In this document: piece by piece, positions 8,701 to 15,823 of the stretch
Numbering within the stretch: the first letter of the stretch is position 1
How the letters are laid out: each line of letters opens with the position of its first letter
NCBI GenBank assembly: GCA_019694435.1
Contig: JAIBBZ010000017.1
Coordinates: 1-41,564, forward strand
Direction of reading: 5' to 3'
DNA length: 41,564 bases
Source: Pirellulales bacterium
GTDB taxonomy: Bacteria; Planctomycetota; Planctomycetia; Pirellulales; JAEUIK01
Notes under the pieces: model-generated
What the model was told of the DNA's origin: nothing
Databases searched by the model: none
Seen by the model: the letters and a program-made list of their open reading frames with translations, nothing else
Program-made: the position numbers and the translations under genes

Positions 8701-9757
8701 CCGGCTGTATCAGCTCGGGTTCACGGGCATGGTCGAGGGGCTGCTCCGCAGCGCCGGCGACAATGCCTCGGATGCCGAGATCGTCGACGGGCTGCATCAC
8801 CTCACCGAGCTGGCCCTGCAGCGGTGGCTCGAGCACAGCCGCTCGCTACGCTTGTCGGTGCTCGAACGCGTTTCGGACGAGGAAAGCTGGAATCAGCTCA
8901 AGTCGTTCATCGAGCGCTATGGCCACGACCTGTTCACGCAGCGGTTTCTCAATTTTGGACACGTCCGCGCGATTCTGCACCAAGGCGTCGGCGCCTGGCT
9001 CGAAGCATTGGTCGCCGACCCGGAGCGCGAACACCGGTTTCGCCTGCTCGATGAACTCGACAGCCGGATTTCGCGCGACACGGCCATTTCGCATCTCGAA
9101 GTCGTGCTCGAAGCGGTCGTGGAGAACTATGTCGAATACCGCGACTACAACAGCACCACCACGCAATCCGACCGCGGCGAGCTGTTGTTCGTGCTCTTGG
9201 ACTTTCTGCGATTGAAGGCCAACTACCAACGCATCGCCTGGAACTTGCGCCCGGTGTTTCAGGCCCACGAAGTGCTCGTGCGCCATGGCCGGACCGAGGC
9301 GGCCGAGCTGTGGCAGCAAGCCGTGGCCGAGCGGACCGCTGATATTGCCGGTTGGCATCGGCGCCGCTTGGGCCAACTGGTTGACAAATACGGCGTGCGG
9401 CTACCGACCGTGGCCGATCGCATCGCGGAGAACTTCACCCGGCCCCTGGCCGTCGATCGCGTGCGCGCCCTACTGTCGCTCGTAAGGATCGATCCACAAA
9501 CGGGCAAGTCGACCGGGGGCACCGGCCTGGTCGAGCAGCTCGAACAGGAACTTGTCGAGTTCACCGAGCAGCCGACCGGCGTCGGGCTCGACGTGCCCGA
9601 TTGGCTGAGTGCCTTGGAGGAAGAGGAGCAGGAGTTGTCGGCGCCGCGCGGCGTGGCCCAGTTGAGCATTGTCGAGATTCTCGTGCCGCAGGCGAACCTG
9701 AGCCTGGCCGAGACCCTCGATCAATTGCGCACGTTGAGCGACGATCAACCCACTTAG
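5756..9757 (+). CDS. Very large uncharacterised helical protein (1333 aa)
   Basis: I do not recognise a named family. The start at MVQFDQLGPD was chosen because GAGG lies 8 bases upstream; an earlier in-frame ATG lacks this. There is no signal peptide or membrane segment, so it is probably cytoplasmic. Secondary structure by eye is almost wholly helical, with TPR/solenoid-like helix pairs (for example around residues 400-470: ARLGYPDSARRQVAVVQVA, then HYELARGEVGEARNRLTAA). A strongly acidic low-complexity stretch (Glu/Asp, about residues 698-740) splits it into two halves. No nucleotide-binding or catalytic motif is apparent. Only 25 bases separate it from the aminotransferase, suggesting co-transcription. 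A scaffold or repeat-protein role is a guess; the gene itself is certain from its length and codon use. Confidence 0.85.
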   Translation: MVQFDQLGPDVAGALDEMIGYVNFSSGAPDQKFQRRLADVFAAIEAACATGKSKKSATRCAEAPWGHLGRLWARRIDEVEGSTPAFAELAQARSVVAAVFSSLLPAYRQHHRDLLAHQPDEALFRPLFLARACEAYLKAGPPWEEQDRLQRTALEQLNVFLGYRPLAVLERKKLEPYDHERVAPVPLYFRGVGVAVGRYAEIVTLALATLQDTPSELLTNAGLDVNLLDELSLDPRAYDFDHPANKRLNYHFGQWDPDLVDNAGNYRRFVLTQVTLDSLLERVDELQGAMPREELVAEAAAVLAGVMLMAAAITGSGPAAHDSSVTLASLVPKVAQLRDRFYERLIEQLPPDHRRRLKAEAVSLRQPFAGARQHLNRALARRRAIQLQHVHLAGLFARLGYPDSARRQVAVVQVASARMRCEIDCMLTAGHYELARGEVGEARNRLTAAIDLLHRAIHCGALVDPWNMLGFAGNFSLFPAVENTVHDHRVDELIELVERIFGLCTRAMREAAAAGNTALVGELADQTESLASWWDQFASVEVESLDSFSGLELWESGVHVAAALRAWHEAGAAAGDVAFWRNHVDKFDSPKAFALVVETLLDKHDHVSALALLVQWLSVADELPLADAEHSFHNLAIRWVQEIQPLDATSPEAVRQSWQQSCRLLDFFEANAEEYWDVPVFELGPEISSEELWEWMHNEWGEEGEAEEDEDGIYSAAYDDVTYRDSTDDDNESELLEAGSLETEFELDLEAGRIRDRLGFLVTLARIWRIASANLLRNTKGQIDDAQREVLTIWCRRAEENRRRLAELLRVVHRHPLEPLSGNQQAMVEFDRRRQVKLALLERIVAAGVEYGDAVRVISASLGAAGAEPSGETERGKGLARWERPVVGLLRALSLADRAVAQARFAEVLAVLEQQPVLYVPLSRGGGPQRVQAAQHVLKVVRQLLVALPRSGLHAEAFQLLASVQRIEREFVPGAGAVTEFDRLYQLGFTGMVEGLLRSAGDNASDAEIVDGLHHLTELALQRWLEHSRSLRLSVLERVSDEESWNQLKSFIERYGHDLFTQRFLNFGHVRAILHQGVGAWLEALVADPEREHRFRLLDELDSRISRDTAISHLEVVLEAVVENYVEYRDYNSTTTQSDRGELLFVLLDFLRLKANYQRIAWNLRPVFQAHEVLVRHGRTEAAELWQQAVAERTADIAGWHRRRLGQLVDKYGVRLPTVADRIAENFTRPLAVDRVRALLSLVRIDPQTGKSTGGTGLVEQLEQELVEFTEQPTGVGLDVPDWLSALEEEEQELSAPRGVAQLSIVEILVPQANLSLAETLDQLRTLSDDQPT

Positions 9758-9782
9758 CCCGACCCCGGGAGCACCGTCGCGG

Positions 9783-10730
9783 ATGAGCGAACGCGTTGTC
9801 TATTGGAACGGTCGTTTGGTGCCCGAGGCCGAGGCCCGGCTCTCGATCTACGACTCGGCGTTAACGATGGGCGACATGGCGTTCGAAGTCACGCGGACGA
9901 TACGCCACGCTCCGTATCGCCTCGACGATCACCTGGCCCGGCTGTTTCACTCGCTGTCGTGCCTGCAGATCGATCCGGGACTGTCGCTCGGCGAATTGCG
10001 TGCAGCCACGGAAGCGACGCTTGCGCGCAATTTGCCCACGGCCGATCCGAGCGTCGACTGGAATATCATTCACAACGTGTCCCGTGGTCCCGCCGCCGCA
10101 TTCCAGGAAGCGTTCGCGCCGGAGGATCTTCGTCCCACGGTGTTGATCAGTTGCTTTCCGATGTTCCGCAAGCTCGCGCAGCTTGCCCCGGCGTATGACA
10201 CGGGCATCGAACTGGTGGTGCCGCCGCAGCGGGCCTTGCCACACGAGCTGCTCGACCTCGGCATCAAGACCCGGAGCCGGTTGCACTATCAACTAGCCAA
10301 CCTGCAGGCTGCCGAACGCTGCGCGGGCAGCACGCCCATCATGGTCGATCCCGACGGCTTTCTGACCGAGAGCACCAGCGGCAACGTGTTCATCGTCGAG
10401 CGCGGCGTACTGCTGACCCCCGAGCCGCGGAATCTGCTTCCCGGCATCACGCGCGACACGGTCTTGCACCTGGCCGCCACGACCGATACGCCCTGGCGCG
10501 AGGCGAATATCACGGTCGCCCAGGCCGCAGCGGCCGCAGAGTTGTTCGTCACCTCGACGAGCATCGGCGTGCTGCACGGCCGCAGCTTCAACGGGCAGCG
10601 CGTGGGCGACGGCACCATCGGACCGGTCACGCGCCGCTTGCGCGCGGCGCTGCATGCCGCGGTGGGGCTCGACTTTGCCGAGCAGGCCCGGGAATACGCC
10701 CGAAGGCTCGAGTCTAAAACTCCGGACTAG
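9783..10730 (+). CDS. Class IV PLP-dependent aminotransferase (branched-chain or D-amino-acid type)
   Basis: A fold-type IV PLP enzyme of 315 residues, the group of IlvE, D-amino-acid aminotransferase and aminodeoxychorismate lyase. The N-terminus VYWNGRLVPEAEARLSIYD, then GDMAFEVTR, is the family opening. The Schiff-base lysine is K162 in LGIKTRSR, the position used in D-amino-acid aminotransferase (DIKS). The glutamate that contacts the PLP ring nitrogen lies in LTESTSGNVF (E196). The C-terminal VTSTSIGVLHG loop is also typical. Substrate cannot be decided from sequence; IlvE-like is the usual annotation. GGGAG lies about 10 bases before the ATG. The 3' end overlaps the end of the convergent hemW gene by 4 bases. 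Confidence 0.88.
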   Translation: MSERVVYWNGRLVPEAEARLSIYDSALTMGDMAFEVTRTIRHAPYRLDDHLARLFHSLSCLQIDPGLSLGELRAATEATLARNLPTADPSVDWNIIHNVSRGPAAAFQEAFAPEDLRPTVLISCFPMFRKLAQLAPAYDTGIELVVPPQRALPHELLDLGIKTRSRLHYQLANLQAAERCAGSTPIMVDPDGFLTESTSGNVFIVERGVLLTPEPRNLLPGITRDTVLHLAATTDTPWREANITVAQAAAAAELFVTSTSIGVLHGRSFNGQRVGDGTIGPVTRRLRAALHAAVGLDFAEQAREYARRLESKTPD

Positions 10731-11878
10731 CGCCGCAGCACGCGCGGCCAGATCGCATCGCTGACGACCAACCCAGCGCGGGTCAGGGCGATGCGACGAC
10801 CGTCGTCGGCCAGCAGTGCCAGGTGCCGCAAGCGCGGCAGCTCAGGTCCCAGCAGCTCGTCGATTTCAAAGCCCCATTGCGCCGCGAAACTGGCGCGCTC
10901 GATGCCCTCGACGCGTCGCAGCCCGAGCACCAGGGCTTCGCGGGCACGGTCTTCGCTGCCCAGCGTTTCGCGTTCGGCCACCGGCGATTCGCCTGCCCGA
11001 AGTCGTTTGATCCAGTTCGTGGTGCTGCGGTGATTCACCTCGCGGCGTCCGGCGACATAGCGCGCGGCGCCGGGGCCTGCGGCCCAGTAACTGGCCCCGG
11101 CCCAGTACACCTCGTTGTGCCGGCAGCGATGACCTGGCCGGGCAAAGTTTGAGATTTCGTAGTGTTCGAACCCGGCGTCGGCCAACCGATCGATCGCGGC
11201 CAGGTACATCGATCGCTGGGTCTCTTCGTCGCGTTCCACGAGCGCGCCGTGTTCGCGTCTTGACCAGAATCTCGTGCCCTTTTCGTAGGTCAGTCCGTAG
11301 GTCGAGACATGATCGACCGGCAGGGTCACGGCTTCGGCCAGATCGTGTTGCCAATCATTCAGCGATTCGCCTGGCGCGGCGAAGATCAGGTCGATTGCGA
11401 CGCTCCTGGCGAACCCCCTGGCCAGCTCGACGCTGCGGCCGATGTCTGCGGCCGTGTGGTCACGTTCGAGTGTCTGCAGTTTTTCGATTCGAAACGATTG
11501 CACGCCTAGGCTGACGCGGTTCACTCCCGCGGCAGCGAGCACATCCGCGCGCGGCCGGTCGAGATCGCCGGGGTTGGCCTCGACCGAGAATTCGCCCCCA
11601 GGGGCCAAGACAAACCATTGCGTCACCAAGCGCAACAACCGTTCTAACGGCTCGGGTGGCAGCCGCGTCGGCGTGCCACCGCCGAGAAACAGCGTCGCGA
11701 CTGTCCGTGGTTGCTCGAGCGCCTGCAATTCGATCTGCAAGGCGTCGAGATACGGTTCGATCAGATCGTCCCGCGCGGCGACGACCGTGAAATTGCAGTA
11801 GCCGCAACGATGCACGCAGAACGGCACGTGCACATAGGCTGCCCGCGGCTCGGGCGTGGCCGTCAACGGATGGGTCAT
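10727..11878 (-). CDS. hemW: Radical SAM heme chaperone HemW (coproporphyrinogen oxidase-like)
   Basis: A 383-residue member of the HemN/HemW radical SAM family. The cluster motif is CVHRCGYCNF (C21, C25, C28) after the typical YVHVPFC opening. The fourth cysteine that marks true oxygen-independent coproporphyrinogen oxidase is absent, so it is better called HemW, which binds and delivers heme. Other family motifs are LFLGGGTPTRLP, EANPGD, GVNRVSLGVQSF and HYEISNFARPG. The HNxxYW motif is present (HNEVYWAG), but the following GxGxGAH region reads AAGPGAARY. The ATG was chosen because it overlaps the upstream stop as TGATG, implying coupled translation; a GTG one codon earlier is possible. It is the last gene of the minus-strand run beginning at scpA. 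Confidence 0.92.
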   Translation of the reverse strand: MTHPLTATPEPRAAYVHVPFCVHRCGYCNFTVVAARDDLIEPYLDALQIELQALEQPRTVATLFLGGGTPTRLPPEPLERLLRLVTQWFVLAPGGEFSVEANPGDLDRPRADVLAAAGVNRVSLGVQSFRIEKLQTLERDHTAADIGRSVELARGFARSVAIDLIFAAPGESLNDWQHDLAEAVTLPVDHVSTYGLTYEKGTRFWSRREHGALVERDEETQRSMYLAAIDRLADAGFEHYEISNFARPGHRCRHNEVYWAGASYWAAGPGAARYVAGRREVNHRSTTNWIKRLRAGESPVAERETLGSEDRAREALVLGLRRVEGIERASFAAQWGFEIDELLGPELPRLRHLALLADDGRRIALTRAGLVVSDAIWPRVLRR

Positions 11879-12852
11879 CACGAATTCAACTGCAACAGCC
11901 GGCGCGCGTTTTCACGACTGATCTTGGCGCGCACGTCCTCGGGGACGTCGATGCGGGCCAGCAAATCGAATTGCGGGACCTCCTGCCCCGGCGAAAGGTA
12001 ATCGGTACCGAAGAGCAGTCGGTCGGCGCGGCGAACCAGGAATTCACGGCCGAACGTTGCGTCGCGCTCGATGGCCCGGGCGCCGCTGCCGGCCGACAGA
12101 TCGCCATACAAGTTGGGGTGTTTGTCCATCAAAGCGTCGATCGCTCCGCCCGGTGCGACGGTGCCCGTTGGGTAACCGCCCAGATCGGCCTGGGTTACCT
12201 GCCCTGAGATCGACGCCCACCAGCCCGGGCCGTGGCCGATGAACGTCGCATTTGGAAACTGCGCCAAGACGCGGGCCAGGCCCGGCAAACCGGGCTCGTC
12301 GAGGTTGCGTTCGTTGTCGAGGTGGAACAGCACGGGCAACCCGACTTCGGAGCAGGCTTCGTAGAGCCGCAGATTGCGTGGATCATCGATTCGCACGCCT
12401 GGTTTGTGCTCGCCAAATCCTTTGGCCCCGGCCTCGGCATAGCGTTTCAGCATCTCGTTCAGACCGCGCTGTCCGCCGCTGTAACTGGTGCGCGGATCGA
12501 CCGAGCAGAAGGGAATCAGCCGCTCGCGGTAGGGCTGTGTCTGAGCCAAGACGAAATCGGTCGACAACGGAAAACTCGACGCCTCGGGCGAGACCAGCGG
12601 CAAGACGACCGCTTGCGCGATCTCGTGCGCGTCCATCCAGCGTAGCAAGGCCTCGGCCGACAGCACTTCGGTCGAATTCCACGTGCGGCCCAGATGCGTG
12701 TGGACGTCGACGAAGCCGTTAGCGGGCGTCGCGGCAGCCGCCGCACGTCGCCAGAGCGAAAGGCTCGCCCCCGCAGCCAGCAGTGTGGCCTGCTTGAGCC
12801 ACTGTCTTCGCTGGATCGGGGGACCGGAGAACGGGCTCGTCACAGCGGCCAT
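11878..12852 (-). CDS. Tat-exported amidohydrolase-family metal-dependent hydrolase
   Basis: A 324-residue TIM-barrel hydrolase of the amidohydrolase-2 type (relatives decarboxylate or hydrolyse small aromatic or cyclic compounds). GAGGTG sits 5 bases before the ATG. The N-terminus has a twin-arginine signal (QRRQWLKQ then a hydrophobic Ala/Leu run), so it is probably exported folded. The metal-binding start is VDVHTHLG (H51, H53); further ligands are probably in LFHLDNERN and IGHGPGW, and the barrel ends with LLFGTDYLSPG, whose Asp is catalytic in the family. The substrate is unknown. It lies 9 bases after the RNase Z-like gene and overlaps hemW, so it is co-transcribed with them, but the functions show no clear link. 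Confidence 0.88.
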   Translation of the reverse strand: MAAVTSPFSGPPIQRRQWLKQATLLAAGASLSLWRRAAAAATPANGFVDVHTHLGRTWNSTEVLSAEALLRWMDAHEIAQAVVLPLVSPEASSFPLSTDFVLAQTQPYRERLIPFCSVDPRTSYSGGQRGLNEMLKRYAEAGAKGFGEHKPGVRIDDPRNLRLYEACSEVGLPVLFHLDNERNLDEPGLPGLARVLAQFPNATFIGHGPGWWASISGQVTQADLGGYPTGTVAPGGAIDALMDKHPNLYGDLSAGSGARAIERDATFGREFLVRRADRLLFGTDYLSPGQEVPQFDLLARIDVPEDVRAKISRENARRLLQLNS

Positions 12853-12861
12853 CGGGGCACC

Positions 12862-13761
12862 TCACAGCCAAAGATGCAGCCGGCCGCCCAGCATGTCGGG
12901 CAGGGCCCGGCCCACGATCTCACGAATCTGCTTTTGATGGTACCGGGTGCTGAAGTGCGACGCGACGATCAACTCGTTCTTGAACCGGTCCCGGCGTTCG
13001 ATCAGGTCGTCGAGATGCATATGGCCGAAACGGTGGATCTTTTCCTTGCGATGGCCGGGCGCGACAAATGTCAGCTCGGTGATCAGGATTTGAGCTTCGA
13101 ACATCGCGGGACAGTTGTCGAGTCCGGCCGGTGCGCTATCGCCGACGTAGGCCACGATCGGCACGCGGCGTTCTTCGGTCACGTCGACGCCCGAGAGCCG
13201 CAGGTCGCGAATCTGCTCGCCGGCGAGCCCTTGGTACTCCGTCTTCAGCTTGCGCCGACGTTCCCATACGACGAATCCCAGCGAGGGGACCGTATGGCGC
13301 GTTTCGGAAACCGACACCACGTGCTCGCGCGACAGTTCGATCTCGTCGCCGGGCTTGGTCGGCACGAGTTGGCATGGCATCCGGCCGCGGTCCAGCCGGG
13401 TGAACAGTCGCAAGATCCGCTCGACGTGTTCGACCGTCGACTCGGGCAAGTAGATGACCGGCGGCTCCATCTTCATCATCCGCCGCCGGGCGATATAGAC
13501 GGGCAGGGCCGCGATATGATCGAGGTGGGCATGGCTCACGAACCACGTTTGCGTGCCCATGAAAGCCCAGGGCTGCCCGCCGAGATCGAAACCGAGCTTC
13601 AATTCGGGCAGCCGCCAATAGGTCTGCACGGCCGCGCGGGAATAACCTTCGATGGTCAGTCCCTTGTGCTCGAGCGTCTTGACGGGCAGGTTTTGTATCA
13701 TCGTGGGCACAGCGGCGACCGCAAACCAGCTCGCCTGAAGGAGGAACTTGCGAGCGGTCAT
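12862..13761 (-). CDS. RNase Z-like metallo-beta-lactamase-fold hydrolase (plant short tRNase Z type)
   Basis: MBL-fold protein of 299 residues, probably a tRNA 3'-processing endonuclease. Metal-binding motif SHAHLDH (H77, H79, D81, H82), the second-site Asp in YVGDS and the terminal SHFSTRY, which matches the HFSxRY motif of RNase Z, are all present. The overall order, with LTIEGYS near the N-terminus, the block [19 protein letters not shown] and then SGVDVT, resembles the short tRNase Z of plants more than the E. coli enzyme, as far as I remember those sequences. The first ATG gives a hydrophobic 20-residue extension; M21 (13701) is an equally possible start and fits a cytoplasmic enzyme better. 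Neither has a strong ribosome-binding site. It lies between scpA (92 bases) and the amidohydrolase (9 bases). Confidence 0.85.
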   Translation of the reverse strand: MTARKFLLQASWFAVAAVPTMIQNLPVKTLEHKGLTIEGYSRAAVQTYWRLPELKLGFDLGGQPWAFMGTQTWFVSHAHLDHIAALPVYIARRRMMKMEPPVIYLPESTVEHVERILRLFTRLDRGRMPCQLVPTKPGDEIELSREHVVSVSETRHTVPSLGFVVWERRRKLKTEYQGLAGEQIRDLRLSGVDVTEERRVPIVAYVGDSAPAGLDNCPAMFEAQILITELTFVAPGHRKEKIHRFGHMHLDDLIERRDRFKNELIVASHFSTRYHQKQIREIVGRALPDMLGGRLHLWL

Positions 13762-13853
13762 CGCCCGTTCGCGAGATTGCCAGACACCCCCTGCCCGGCG
13801 AGCAAACCACCCAGTTTAGACGAGCGCGATGCCGGGACAACGGGGGTGGCGAG

Positions 13854-14696
13854 TCAAGAGTCGGACTCAACCGGCGGTTCTTCGGCCAAGGGCTCGTCTT
13901 CCGTATCGGCCGTGGGGTCCGGAGCATCGGCGACCGGGGGCGGCTGGTAGTTGTCCGCCGCGCTCAAATCCAGCGTCGCGCCGGTGCGTTCACCGGGCAA
14001 CAGCCAGATGTTGCCGAATAGCTGGTCCTGTTCCGCCCGTACGTCGTGGTGCCGCACCAATTCGAGGATCGCCAGAAAGATGCCGATCAAGGTCGATTTG
14101 TGCATTCCCTGTTCGAACAGGTCGGCCAGCGATACTTGGCGTTCGGCTAACAGTCGCTGATGGATGCGGCCCATGAACACATGGATCGGCGTCTCGTCGT
14201 AGATGATGTTCGAGGGCTGCGACGTCTGGCTGTCGCGAATCATCCGGGCCAGGGCGCTGACCAGGTCCCAGAGCTCGACTTCTTTGAGAGGCTCATTGGC
14301 CCAATCGCGGCCGCGCGGCGCATCGTGGGCGCTGCGGGCAAAGCGTTCCTGCCATTGCCGGCTCCGCTCGTCGAGCAGGCTCGCGGCGTCTTTGAACCGC
14401 TTGTACTCGAGCAACTGCCGCACCAGCTCTTGCCGCGGGTCCTCGATCGGCGTTTCTTCCTCTTCTGCGTGCGGCAGCACCATCCGCGATTTGATTTCGA
14501 TCAGCGTGCTGGCCATTTCGAGGAAATCGCCGACCGCGTTGACGTCGAGTAACTTGAGCACTTCGAGATAGGCCAGGTACTGCTCGGCGATCAAGGCGAC
14601 CGGGATATCCGTGATTTCTACCTCGTGCTTGCGCACCAGGTAGAGCAGCAAGTCGAGGGGGCCGCGAAAGATATCGAGATCGACGCGAAAAGCCAT
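13854..14696 (-). CDS. scpA: Segregation and condensation protein A (kleisin)
   Basis: Kleisin subunit that bridges the SMC heads in the bacterial condensin complex and is needed for chromosome segregation. The start MAFRVDLDIFRGPLDLLL is the standard family N-terminus; the frame is open upstream but without homology. Helical N-domain motifs include LLYLVRKHEVEITDIP, EQYLAYLE and FLEMASTLIEIKSRMLLP-like IKSRMVLP. The C-terminal winged-helix region is LVSALARMI ... LIGIFLAILELVR. About 30 Glu/Asp/Pro-rich residues are added at the end, making 280 residues against about 250 in Bacillus. The partner scpB is not in the window. It is the first gene of the minus-strand run down to hemW. Confidence 0.93.
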   Translation of the reverse strand: MAFRVDLDIFRGPLDLLLYLVRKHEVEITDIPVALIAEQYLAYLEVLKLLDVNAVGDFLEMASTLIEIKSRMVLPHAEEEETPIEDPRQELVRQLLEYKRFKDAASLLDERSRQWQERFARSAHDAPRGRDWANEPLKEVELWDLVSALARMIRDSQTSQPSNIIYDETPIHVFMGRIHQRLLAERQVSLADLFEQGMHKSTLIGIFLAILELVRHHDVRAEQDQLFGNIWLLPGERTGATLDLSAADNYQPPPVADAPDPTADTEDEPLAEEPPVESDS

Positions 14697-14839
14697 CACT
14701 CTGCCGCTATGCCTCACGACCACGATGCCCAAACACAACACCGATGCGACACCTGGCAAGCCTACCGCGATTTGGCCGGTGCGACTAGCACGACCGCGAC
14801 CCCTCGCCTTCCGCAGGCGCTGAGGCTTTGAAGGTGCCG

Positions 14840-14867
14840 GCCATGTCGCAAGCTATGCTTGCGTGGC
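14840..14867. other. Stem-loop in the scpA/flagellin-like divergent region
   Basis: CGCAAGC-TAT-GCTTGCG forms a perfect 7-bp stem with a 3-base loop, and outer GCCA/TGGC can extend it past a small bulge. It lies between two divergent genes and could be an operator or RNA structure. There is no T tract, so it is unlikely to be a terminator. Confidence 0.35.
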
Positions 14868-14949
14868 GAATCTGCGGGCGCCTGTCACCCATGCTCCGTT
14901 CGGAGCCGGCCCGCAACGTGTGTTCGCCCCAATCGTGAGAAGCTAAGGC

Positions 14950-15807
14950 ATGTTGGGCTTGTCGGGCGTGCAAGTCAGGGCCATCCAGAACCTGAATGAC
15001 GCGGTCGGCGAAATGAGCGCCGTGACGCTACGGCTGGCGAGTTTGAGACGCATCAACTCGGCCGCCGACGACCCGGCGGGACTGATCGCCGTGACGCAGA
15101 TCGAAGACGAGCTTTCGGCCCTCGAGGCCGCGGACCACGGCACCGACTCGGCCGGGGCGGTCGTCGACGTGGCCGACAGCGCGCTGGCGCAGGTCGGCGA
15201 GCTGCTGCGGCGGATCGATGGGCACGTCGTCAGCGCCGCCGGCGATACCATCAGCGAGGACGAACGCGCAGCGCTGCAAATCGAGGTCGATGCCGCCATC
15301 GACGCGATCGACCGCATCGGCCGGACCACCGAATTCAACGGCGTCAACCTGCTCGACGGCTCGCTCGGCGACGGTTTGACCTATGTGCTGGCGGCCCGAG
15401 CCGACCAGACCGCCCGGCTCGATCTGCCGGTGGTCAGCCGCACGTCGCTGGGCAGTACCGCCGCGCGCTTGGCCGAGTTGGCTACTGGCGGTTCGCTCAA
15501 CCTGGCCAGCGGGAACATCGCCCAGGCGGCTTCCGTCGTCGAATCGGCACGCCGCCAGGTGGCGTCCGCGCGGGCTGGTCTGGGTGCCTTTGCCCGATTC
15601 ACGCTCGATTCGTCCCGTGAAGTCAACGCGGCGAAACAAGTCGGCCTGACAGCCGCGCTCGCACAACTCGACGAGGTCAACGTGGCGGCCGAATCATCGC
15701 GACTGGTACGTGCGCGTTTGTTGGCGAGCACGTCGATGGCCGCGCTGCGTACGGTCGTCGATCGCCGCTCGGCCCCGATCGAGCTGGCCGACTTGCTGGG
15801 CCCTTAG
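14950..15807 (+). CDS. Short flagellin-like protein
   Basis: A 285-residue protein with both flagellin halves and almost no variable centre. The N-terminal D0/D1 helix has the signature RINSAADDPAGLIAVTQI followed by EFNGVNLLDG, as in FliC. The C-terminal helices (SARRQVASARAGLGAF, then AAESSRLVRARLLASTSM) correspond to the flagellin C-terminal assembly region, though the usual final Leu-rich residues are replaced by ELADLLGP. As is normal for flagellins there is no signal peptide, because export is through the flagellar type III system. AAGG lies just before the ATG. No other flagellar gene is in the window. It may be a minor flagellin or hook-filament junction (FlgL-like) protein. Confidence 0.82.
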   Translation: MLGLSGVQVRAIQNLNDAVGEMSAVTLRLASLRRINSAADDPAGLIAVTQIEDELSALEAADHGTDSAGAVVDVADSALAQVGELLRRIDGHVVSAAGDTISEDERAALQIEVDAAIDAIDRIGRTTEFNGVNLLDGSLGDGLTYVLAARADQTARLDLPVVSRTSLGSTAARLAELATGGSLNLASGNIAQAASVVESARRQVASARAGLGAFARFTLDSSREVNAAKQVGLTAALAQLDEVNVAAESSRLVRARLLASTSMAALRTVVDRRSAPIELADLLGP

Positions 15808-15823
15808 CCCGGCGTGCGGTGCT

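Noticed and set aside
12694..13950. A 418-codon plus-strand frame opposite the RNase Z-like and amidohydrolase genes
   Set aside because: Antisense shadow without a ribosome-binding site or homology; both minus-strand genes show full family motifs.
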